This document shows positions 17,621-24,487 of a DNA stretch of 40,407 nucleotides, piece after piece. Made by a program: the position numbers and the translations under genes. The DNA lies in the NCBI GenBank assembly GCA_018065615.1, contig JAGHSY010000035.1, positions 1-40,407 on the forward strand, given 5' to 3'. A model generated the notes under the pieces. The model did no database searches, was not told the origin of the DNA, and worked only from the letters and a program-made list of their open reading frames with translations. The stretch comes from Candidatus Colenecus caballi (GTDB taxonomy: Bacteria; Bacteroidota; Bacteroidia; Bacteroidales; Bacteroidaceae). The stretch's first letter is position 1. Every line of letters starts with the position of its first letter.

Positions 17621-18207
17621 ATGTCAAGAAAATTCTGAAGAATGCGTTCTCCTATGGCACCGCTCTTCTCAGGATGGAACTGTGTGGCGTAGAAGTTGTC
17701 CTTGTGGAGTGATGCACTGAATGGCAGGATGTAACGGGTCTCTGCTGCAGTCCACTCACAGACGGGAACGTAGAAACTGTGTACGAAATAAACGAATTCC
17801 GGTTTGTCGAAGCCTTTGAACAGAGACCTGTCAACTGCTTCAATGGTGTTCCAGCCCATGTGCGGGACCTTGTCCTCATGCCTTTCGGGCTGGAATTTCA
17901 GTACCGGGACGTCAAAAATTCCAAGGCAGTCAGCGTCTCCTTCCTCACTGTGGCTGCACATGAGCTGCTGTCCCAGGCAGATGCCAAGGACCGGCTGCCT
18001 GAGCCCGGTTATTATTTTGTCCAGATTGTGCTCCTTGAGATACTTCATGGTTGTGCTGGCTTCACCTACGCCCGGGAAGATTACCTTGTCCGCGCTGCCA
18101 AGCTCTGCGGAATCATCGGTCAGCACAGCTTCAACGCCCAGCCTTTTCAGGGCATGAACCACAGAATGTATGTTTCCGGCATTGTATCTGACTATTGCAA
18201 CTTTCAT
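17617..18207 (-). CDS. hisH: Imidazole glycerol phosphate synthase, glutaminase subunit
   Basis: HisH hydrolyses glutamine and channels ammonia to HisF. The 196-residue class I glutamine amidotransferase has the nucleophile C77 in GICLGQQLMC, the oxyanion region FPGVGEA and the His/Glu pair in QFHPEKSG. It is the first gene of the seven-gene run, which lacks hisG, hisD, hisC and hisB; those must lie elsewhere. Upstream is a 147-bp divergent region shared with ileS. Confidence 0.97.
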   Translation of the reverse strand: MKVAIVRYNAGNIHSVVHALKRLGVEAVLTDDSAELGSADKVIFPGVGEASTTMKYLKEHNLDKIITGLRQPVLGICLGQQLMCSHSEEGDADCLGIFDVPVLKFQPERHEDKVPHMGWNTIEAVDRSLFKGFDKPEFVYFVHSFYVPVCEWTAAETRYILPFSASLHKDNFYATQFHPEKSGAIGERILQNFLDI

Positions 18208-18230
18208 AGCTGTTTGAAGTTTTTCGACCG

Positions 18231-18238
18231 CGAAGTTA
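18231..18238 (-). promoter_or_regulatory. Probable -7 element of the his-lys operon
   Basis: Minus-strand TAACTTCG (plus CGAAGTTA) differs from TAnnTTTG at one position and lies 23 bp before the hisH ATG. No clear -33 element or attenuator leader peptide was seen. Confidence 0.4.
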
Positions 18239-18283
18239 CGAAAAATGACAGCTCACAGATATGGAACTTATTTTTAAAATGAG

Positions 18284-18291
18284 TAAATTTG
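18284..18291 (+). promoter_or_regulatory. -7 promoter element for ileS
   Basis: TAAATTTG matches TAnnTTTG and gives a leader of about 58 bases before the ileS ATG. Confidence 0.6.
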
Positions 18292-18296
18292 CGGAA

Positions 18297-18348
18297 AATT
18301 ATGGGGAAGCGTTCCCAATTATTAATGTAAATATTTGAATATCAAATA
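18297..18348 (+). other. Two hairpins in the ileS leader
   Basis: First: AATT...GGGAA-gcg-TTCCC-AATT (18297-18320), right at the predicted 5' end of the mRNA. Second: TATTTG-aatat-CAAATA (18332-18348), just before the ATG. They may protect the mRNA or limit ribosome access. Neither looks like a T-box. Confidence 0.35.
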
Positions 18349-18354
18349 ATTCCG

Positions 18355-21300
18355 ATGAAAAAGTTTGCTGAGCGTGGACCGCTTGACCTGTCGCAGGTCG
18401 GCAAGGATGTGTTGAATGACTGGCTGAAGGAAGATCTTTTTGCCCGCAGTATCAAGGAGCGTGAAGGTTGTCCTTCTTTCGTTTTCTATGAGGGACCTCC
18501 TTCGGCTAACGGCATGCCGGGCATACATCATGTAATGGCCCGCACCATCAAGGACACATTCTGCCGCTACAAGACCATGTGCGGCTATCAGGTCAACCGC
18601 AAGGCCGGATGGGACACCCACGGACTGCCGGTGGAACTTGGCGTTGAAAAGAAACTTGGAATCACCAAGGAGGACATAGGAAAGAAGATTTCGGTCGATG
18701 ACTACAACATGAACTGCCGTACCGAAGTCATGAAATACAAGGAGCACTGGAGTGACCTTACCCAGAAGATCGGCTACTGGGTCGATCTTGACAATCCGTA
18801 CATCACATACGACAACCGCTACATCGAATCCCTGTGGTGGCTTCTCAAGCAGTTGTATGAGAAAGGTTACCTGTACAAGGGATACACAATCCAGCCGTAT
18901 TCACCCGCTGCCGGCACCGGTCTGTCAAGCCATGAGCTGAACCAGCCGGGCTGTTACCGTGACGTCAAGGACACTACGGTCACGGCACAGTTCGTCATGA
19001 CGGAACCCAAGCCGGAAATGACAGGATGGGGTACACCGTGCTTCATAGCATGGACCACCACACCGTGGACACTTCCATCAAACACAGCTCTTTGTGTAGG
19101 TAACAACATCGATTACGTTGCAGTCCGCACATACAACATGTACACAGGCCAGCCTGTTACCGCGGTTCTTGCCAAGGAACGCCTGTCAGCATACTTCGAT
19201 CCCAAGGGTGCAGAACTGCCGCTTGACAGCTACAAGCGCGGAGACAAGGTCATTCCTTACCGGATTGTGGCTGAGTACAAGGGATCGGACCTGGTGGGCA
19301 TCCATTATGAGCAGCTGTTCCCGTGGATCAAAGCCTTTGGCGATGCATTCCGCGTCATTCCGGGCGACTATGTCACCACAGAAGACGGTACCGGTATAGT
19401 TCACATTGCCCCGACTTTCGGTGCGGACGACAACAAGGTTGCAAAGGCTGCAGGTGTGCATGGCCTGACCGTTCAGACAACTGCACGTCTTGACAATGTA
19501 CGTCCGATGGTTGACATGACCGGTAAGTATTTCCTCATAAAGGACATGGATCCGAACTTTGTGCGTGATTTCGTCAATGTGGAACTGTACTCCAGATATG
19601 CCGGCAGTTATGTCAAGAACGCTTATGACCCCAAGTACAACGTGGGCGGCAAGTATGATGAGGCAGCAGCTTCAAAGGACGATGACCTGAACATTATTCT
19701 CTGCATGGAGATGAAACAGGCCGGTTCGGCATTCAAGATAGAAAAGCACGTGCACAACTATCCGCACTGCTGGCGTACGGACAAGCCTGTCCTTTATTAT
19801 CCGCTTGACAGCTGGTTCATCAAGGCATCGGCCGCAAGGGAGAAGATGATGTCCCTGAACGAAACCATAAAGTGGAAACCGGAATCGACCGGAACCGGCC
19901 GTTTCGGCAAGTGGCTGGAGAACCTGAACGACTGGAACCTGAGCCGCAGCCGCTACTGGGGCACTCCGCTGCCTATATGGCGCAATGAGGAAGGTGACGA
20001 GATATGCATCGGATCCGTTGAAGAACTTTACAATGCGATTGAAGTGTCTGTTCAGGCCGGTGTCATGAAGTCAAATCCGTTCAAGGAAAAAGGTTTCGTT
20101 CCCGGAGTCTATACTCAGGAGAACTATGACAGGATTGACCTGCACCGCCCGTATGTTGACGACATAGTCCTTGTATCGGCTCAGGGCCGCAAGATGAGAC
20201 GTGAGACAGACCTTATTGACGTGTGGTTCGACAGCGGCGCAATGCCTTTCGCACAGGTCCACTATCCGTTTGAAAACAAGGAACTGATAGACAACGGCAC
20301 CATATTCCCGGCAGACTTCATTGCAGAGGGCGTTGACCAGACACGCGGCTGGTTCTACACGCTGCATGCAATTGCCACAATGGTCAAGGGAAGCGTATCG
20401 TTCAAGACCGTCATTTCAAACGGTCTGGTGCTTGACAAGAACGGCAACAAGATGTCAAAGCGTCTGGGCAATGCCGTAGAGCCTTTCCAGGCAATAGAAA
20501 AATTCGGCAGCGACGCCCTGCGCTGGTACATGATAACCAATTCGCAGCCGTGGGACAACCTCAAGTTCGATGAAGAGGGTGTGAAGGATGTTACACGCAA
20601 GTTCTTCGGAACGCTGCACAACACATACAAGTTCTTTGCACAGTATGCCAACGTTGACGGCTTTGACAACAGTGCCGCTCAGATTCCCGTAGCAGAACGT
20701 CCGGTTATGGACCGCTGGATTCTGAGTGAGCTGAATTCACTGACAAAGGATGTCCGTGAAAGTCTTGACGACTACGAACCGACACGCGCCGGACGTCTCA
20801 TTTCCAATTTTGTCAATGACTATCTGTCCAACTGGTACGTCCATCTGACCCGTGACCGCTACTGGGGCAGTTCCATGAGCCGGGACAAGCTGGCCGCATA
20901 TCAGACTCTCTATACCTGCCTTGAGACCGTGGCAAGACTCATGTCCCCCATAGCTCCGTTCTATGCAGACCGTCTGTTCCGTGATCTGAACAGTGTAACC
21001 GGTATGGACACTACAGTTTCAGTGCATCTGGCAAAATATCCGGAATGCAATGACGGCCTTGTTGACAAGGAACTTGAAACACGTATGGAGCTTGCCCAGA
21101 AACTGACATCGATGGTTCTCGCACTGCGCAAGCGTGATGATGTAAGGATCAATGTCCGCAAGCCGCTCCAGAAGATCCTCATTCCGGTTACTGCAGAACT
21201 CCGTTCACACCTTGAGCCTGTCATGGAACTTATCCGCGACCAGGTCAACGTCAAGGAGGTTGAATTTGTCGAGGGAGCAACCAGCGTGCTGGTAAAGAAG

Positions 21301-21813
21301 GTAAAGTGCAACTTCAAGGTTCTTGGAAAGAAGTTCGGTCCTTTGATGAAGGGTGTGGCAGCAGCCGTACAGAATATGTCACAGGCCGATGTTGCAGCGC
21401 TGGAACAGAACGGCAGCTTTACATTTGACATAAACGGTACGCCGGCAACGGTCGATACCACAGAAGTTGAAATATTCAGTGAGGATATTCCGGGTTGGGT
21501 GGTCGCCAATGAGGGCACTCTGACCGTGGCTCTTGACATTCAGCTGACTGATGCCCTGAAGCGTGAGGGTATTGCCCGCGAACTCAAGAAGCGCATTCAG
21601 GACGAGCGCAAGCTCATCGGACTTGAGATTACAGACCGTATTGCTGTACGCCTGTCTTCCGGTGCTGAGACCGATGAAGCTGTGCGTGAATATGAGGAAT
21701 GGATCAGGACCCAGGTTCTGGCCAATTCGATAGAACTGGTTGGGGGTATGACAGAAGGGTCTGACATCTCATTTGACGAATATTCATTCAAACTGCAGAT
21801 TATCAAACAATAA
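18355..21813 (+). CDS. ileS: Isoleucyl-tRNA synthetase, type 2, with GIHH signature
   Basis: IleRS charges tRNA-Ile in the cytoplasm. At 1152 residues it is long, like the eukaryote-related IleRS2 class. The class I signature that normally reads HxGH reads GIHH here (56-59, in ANGMPGIHHVMART), and KMSKR is at 699-703. The editing domain (about 200-400) includes WTTTPWTLPSNTALCVG. The C-terminal region after the anticodon-binding domain is the IleRS2 type rather than the zinc-finger type. The dksA-like gene follows after 18 bp, then lspA and a lipoprotein gene, forming a likely four-gene operon. Confidence 0.97.
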   Translation: MKKFAERGPLDLSQVGKDVLNDWLKEDLFARSIKEREGCPSFVFYEGPPSANGMPGIHHVMARTIKDTFCRYKTMCGYQVNRKAGWDTHGLPVELGVEKKLGITKEDIGKKISVDDYNMNCRTEVMKYKEHWSDLTQKIGYWVDLDNPYITYDNRYIESLWWLLKQLYEKGYLYKGYTIQPYSPAAGTGLSSHELNQPGCYRDVKDTTVTAQFVMTEPKPEMTGWGTPCFIAWTTTPWTLPSNTALCVGNNIDYVAVRTYNMYTGQPVTAVLAKERLSAYFDPKGAELPLDSYKRGDKVIPYRIVAEYKGSDLVGIHYEQLFPWIKAFGDAFRVIPGDYVTTEDGTGIVHIAPTFGADDNKVAKAAGVHGLTVQTTARLDNVRPMVDMTGKYFLIKDMDPNFVRDFVNVELYSRYAGSYVKNAYDPKYNVGGKYDEAAASKDDDLNIILCMEMKQAGSAFKIEKHVHNYPHCWRTDKPVLYYPLDSWFIKASAAREKMMSLNETIKWKPESTGTGRFGKWLENLNDWNLSRSRYWGTPLPIWRNEEGDEICIGSVEELYNAIEVSVQAGVMKSNPFKEKGFVPGVYTQENYDRIDLHRPYVDDIVLVSAQGRKMRRETDLIDVWFDSGAMPFAQVHYPFENKELIDNGTIFPADFIAEGVDQTRGWFYTLHAIATMVKGSVSFKTVISNGLVLDKNGNKMSKRLGNAVEPFQAIEKFGSDALRWYMITNSQPWDNLKFDEEGVKDVTRKFFGTLHNTYKFFAQYANVDGFDNSAAQIPVAERPVMDRWILSELNSLTKDVRESLDDYEPTRAGRLISNFVNDYLSNWYVHLTRDRYWGSSMSRDKLAAYQTLYTCLETVARLMSPIAPFYADRLFRDLNSVTGMDTTVSVHLAKYPECNDGLVDKELETRMELAQKLTSMVLALRKRDDVRINVRKPLQKILIPVTAELRSHLEPVMELIRDQVNVKEVEFVEGATSVLVKKVKCNFKVLGKKFGPLMKGVAAAVQNMSQADVAALEQNGSFTFDINGTPATVDTTEVEIFSEDIPGWVVANEGTLTVALDIQLTDALKREGIARELKKRIQDERKLIGLEITDRIAVRLSSGAETDEAVREYEEWIRTQVLANSIELVGGMTEGSDISFDEYSFKLQIIKQ

Positions 21814-21831
21814 CCTATAACACCAATAATT

Positions 21832-22212
21832 ATGGCTGAGAAGAACCGATATTCTGACGAGGAACTGGAAGAGTTCCGCACTCTTATCAATGAGAAACTT
21901 GAAGTGGCTCAGAGGGATTATGACGCCCTGAAGGCTTCGCTGATGAACACGGACAACAACAGCGCCGATGATACCGCTCCTACATTCAAGGTTCTTGAAG
22001 AAGGTGCCAACACTCTTTCTAAGGAAGAGACCACACGTCTTGCACAGCGCCAGCTCAAGTTCATACAGTCCTTACAGGCTGCTTTGGTACGCATTGAGAA
22101 CAAGACTTACGGCGTATGCCGTGAGACCGGCAAACTCATTCCCAAGGAACGCCTGCGTGCAGTTCCTCATGCAACTCTGTGCATTGAGGCAAAGCAGGGC
22201 AGCAAACGCTGA
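21832..22212 (+). CDS. TraR/DksA-family protein with an incomplete zinc finger
   Basis: A 126-residue relative of DksA/TraR, proteins that enter the RNA polymerase secondary channel. The N-terminal two-thirds is helical (YSDEELEEFRTLINEKLEV; coiled coil to about 95), and the C-terminal finger region reads YGVCRETGKLIPKERL then ATLCIEAK. Only two of the four expected cysteines remain, one at each half. This degenerate finger is what I recall from Bacteroidales homologues. It sits between ileS and lspA (gaps of 18 and 11 bp). Regulation of transcription is likely but unproved. Confidence 0.85.
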   Translation: MAEKNRYSDEELEEFRTLINEKLEVAQRDYDALKASLMNTDNNSADDTAPTFKVLEEGANTLSKEETTRLAQRQLKFIQSLQAALVRIENKTYGVCRETGKLIPKERLRAVPHATLCIEAKQGSKR

Positions 22213-22223
22213 CACATTCCTTC

Positions 22224-22871
22224 ATGGGAAAAGAACGTAATGCCAATCAGGGACGTCTGGCACTGATAATAATCTTTGCCGTTCTTCTCATAGACCAGAT
22301 AATCAAGATTCTGGTCAAGACCAACATGTACGTGGGACAGACTGTTGAAATCACTCCATGGTTCAAGATACTTTTCATTGAAAACAACGGAATGGCATTC
22401 GGAATGGAGATCATAGGCAAACTGTTCCTGTCCATTTTCCGCATTGTTGCCATAGGCTTTTTCTCATGGTATCTGGCCAGGATTGTCAATCGCGGCTTTC
22501 CCACGGGCTACATTGTGACTGTCGCATTCGTGATAGCCGGAGCGGCAGGAAATCTTATTGACTGCATGTTCTACGGCCAGATATTTACGGCCAGTCTTCC
22601 CGGTCAGATTGACCCCGCACATTTTGTGCCGTTCGGTCAGGGGTATGCTCCGCTGCTGTACGGAAAGGTCGTTGACATGCTTTATTTTCCATTGTGGACA
22701 TGGCCGGACTGGATGCCGCTTGTTGGCGGAGACATCTTCTTCAGTCCGATATTCAATTTTGCAGACTCATGCATTACCTGCGGCGTAATAGTTCTGCTGC
22801 TGTTCTACACCAGGTTTGTGAATATGGGTTTGAAATATCAGGATTCCGATACAGATGAAAAGAAAGACTGA
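22224..22871 (+). CDS. lspA: Lipoprotein signal peptidase II
   Basis: LspA cleaves signal peptides of lipidated prolipoproteins in the inner membrane. The 215-residue protein has four hydrophobic segments, and both catalytic aspartates: one in AGAAGNLID and one in FNFADSCI. It is longer than the E. coli enzyme because of an insertion between them (FTASLPGQIDPAHFVPFGQG), typical of Bacteroidales. Its end overlaps the next gene, itself a lipoprotein, by 17 bp. Several LspA substrates are coded in this window. Confidence 0.96.
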   Translation: MGKERNANQGRLALIIIFAVLLIDQIIKILVKTNMYVGQTVEITPWFKILFIENNGMAFGMEIIGKLFLSIFRIVAIGFFSWYLARIVNRGFPTGYIVTVAFVIAGAAGNLIDCMFYGQIFTASLPGQIDPAHFVPFGQGYAPLLYGKVVDMLYFPLWTWPDWMPLVGGDIFFSPIFNFADSCITCGVIVLLLFYTRFVNMGLKYQDSDTDEKKD

Positions 22872-23694
22872 CATACTCATCGTACTGTCTGCCGCACTGC
22901 TGCTTTCGGGCTGCCGTCTGCACAGGCCTGATGACGTGATCAGCCCCAAGAGAATGGAGGCCTTCCTGTATGACTATCATCTGGCCCAGGCCGTTGCGCA
23001 ACAGCTGCCCAGGGACCGGAAATATACGACTCCGGCCTATATTGACTGGGCATATCAGAAACATGGCCTTGAAAAGGAAGATGTGGACCGTTCCCTTGTC
23101 TGGTACACACGCAATCCCAAGGAACTGGCAAAGATATACAAGCATCTGTCCAACAGGATTGATGACGAGTACAAAAGCTCATCCAGAATTCTGTCGCAGA
23201 TAGAAAAGCATTCCTTTTCGGTGCAGTCAGGTGACAGCGTCAATCTCTGGTATCTGAACAGCACATGCCTTCTGAACTCATCGGACTATATGAAAAAGGC
23301 CTCATTCCAGACAGACAGGGATACCACATTCCATCTGGGTGACACTCTGGTATGGAACGTTAATTCAACGTTTGCTACTCCTGCTGACAGTTCAAGTTTG
23401 GCATATATGGCTCTTATGGTCACATATCAGGACAGTGTCTCTACAGTTGACACGATCATGAGGAAGTCCGGAAATGTAAGGCTGTCGCTGGTGCTGGATG
23501 ACAGCAAAACCATGAAAAATGTACGTGCGCTGATCCAGTATGTTGATACGACTGACAACCGTCGGAACATGCTGTTTGCATCGGGCATTGACATGATCCG
23601 ATATCACAGACGTTATGTGGCTGCAGCAGATTCAACCGTTACGGCGGCGGAACTCGGCACAGACAACGGCGGTGGCGACGGCAACGTTCAGTGA
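22855..23694 (+). CDS. DUF4296-domain lipoprotein
   Basis: A 279-residue predicted lipoprotein with lipobox LLLSGC (Cys 20). The N-terminal domain (about 25-110) fits DUF4296, a Bacteroidota-only family of unknown role: VISPKRMEAFLYDYHLAQAVAQ and YTTPAYIDWAYQKHGLEKED, with NPKELAKIYKHLSNRI. The rest is beta-rich, with many D, S and T. The start lies inside lspA (17-bp overlap). The last 63 bp overlap the end of the opposite-strand methyltransferase gene, so the polar, Gly/Asp-rich tail may be recent. Function unknown. Confidence 0.85.
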   Translation: MKRKTDILIVLSAALLLSGCRLHRPDDVISPKRMEAFLYDYHLAQAVAQQLPRDRKYTTPAYIDWAYQKHGLEKEDVDRSLVWYTRNPKELAKIYKHLSNRIDDEYKSSSRILSQIEKHSFSVQSGDSVNLWYLNSTCLLNSSDYMKKASFQTDRDTTFHLGDTLVWNVNSTFATPADSSSLAYMALMVTYQDSVSTVDTIMRKSGNVRLSLVLDDSKTMKNVRALIQYVDTTDNRRNMLFASGIDMIRYHRRYVAAADSTVTAAELGTDNGGGDGNVQ

Positions 23695-24390
23695 TTCCGA
23701 TGTCTTGCTTCCGGCAGGCCAGTTCGGAATAAAGAGACGTTCAGTTATGTGTCTGCCAATCTGACTGCTTATTCCGTTTCCTTCATTTCCCATGACAATT
23801 ACGCCATGATCGGACAACGTCCTTTCGTACATGTTCTTTCCGTCAAGAAAAGTGCCGAATATGGGGACCCGGTCTTCAATGGCCGACAGTTCACTGTCAA
23901 GGTCGCAGTAATGCAGATGTACGCGTGCCAGTGCTCCCATTGTGGCCTGTACTGATTTGGGATTGTAGATGTCTGCCGTGCCTTTGGAGCAGAATATGTC
24001 ATGTATTCCAAACCAGTCTGCAATGCGGACAATGGTGCCCAGATTGCCTGGATCCTGAATGTCATCAAGTGCAAGTACCAGATTGCCGGCGGCCTGTAGG
24101 GACATGGAACAGTCGTGTCTGGGAATGACGAAAAGGGCCAGAACGTCTTGCGGAGCCTGCAGCAGACTGGCTTTGCGCAGTTCTTCAGGAGTAACCGCCT
24201 CAATGCGGTCGGCGTCTATGTTTCTGTGCCCTGCCAGCCAGCTTTCAGTGGCAATGAGCAGCTTGCAGTGAAAGGTGCCTAACAGTTCTCCGACCAGTTT
24301 GTGACCCTCGGCGGCAAACAGTCCTGTCTCGTTCCGGAACTTTTTCATTTCCAGACTCTTGATTGTCTTTATGTCATTCTTGCTGAGCAT
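23632..24390 (-). CDS. SpoU/TrmH-family RNA 2'-O-methyltransferase
   Basis: A 252-residue SPOUT-class methyltransferase that methylates a ribose in rRNA or tRNA with S-adenosylmethionine. The N-terminal substrate-binding domain (about 1-95: VTPEELRKASLLQAPQDVLAL) is followed by the trefoil-knot domain with motif 1 LALDDIQDPGNLGTIVRIADW, motif 2 GVIVMGNEGNGIS and motif 3 SLNVAVATAVVCAEF. It is closest to RlmB-type enzymes but the target base cannot be read from sequence. The canonical C-terminus lies within the 63-bp overlap with the convergent DUF4296 gene. Confidence 0.92.
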   Translation of the reverse strand: MLSKNDIKTIKSLEMKKFRNETGLFAAEGHKLVGELLGTFHCKLLIATESWLAGHRNIDADRIEAVTPEELRKASLLQAPQDVLALFVIPRHDCSMSLQAAGNLVLALDDIQDPGNLGTIVRIADWFGIHDIFCSKGTADIYNPKSVQATMGALARVHLHYCDLDSELSAIEDRVPIFGTFLDGKNMYERTLSDHGVIVMGNEGNGISSQIGRHITERLFIPNWPAGSKTSESLNVAVATAVVCAEFRRRNG

Positions 24391-24409
24391 GGCATGTCAA
24401 TTGATATTG

Positions 24410-24417
24410 TAAAGATA
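24410..24417 (-). promoter_or_regulatory. Possible -7 element of the methyltransferase gene
   Basis: Minus-strand TATCTTTA (plus TAAAGATA), one base off TAnnTTTG, 19 bp before the ATG. No -33 partner. Confidence 0.35.
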
Positions 24418-24437
24418 GTTATTTTTTAAATCCGCTC

Positions 24438-24468
24438 TTTGAAAGGCCATGCCCTTTCATTACCTTTG
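24438..24468 (+). promoter_or_regulatory. Promoter of the tamL-like operon
   Basis: TTTG (24438-24441), 19 bp, TACCTTTG (24461-24468): an exact -33/-7 pair, 19 bp before the ATG at 24488. Confidence 0.8.
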
Positions 24469-24487
24469 TAAGTTAAAATAATTGTAT

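Noticed and set aside
18292-18354. A T-box leader for ileS
   Set aside because: The leader is about 60 bases and lacks the T-box sequence; T-boxes are a Firmicutes and Actinobacteria feature.
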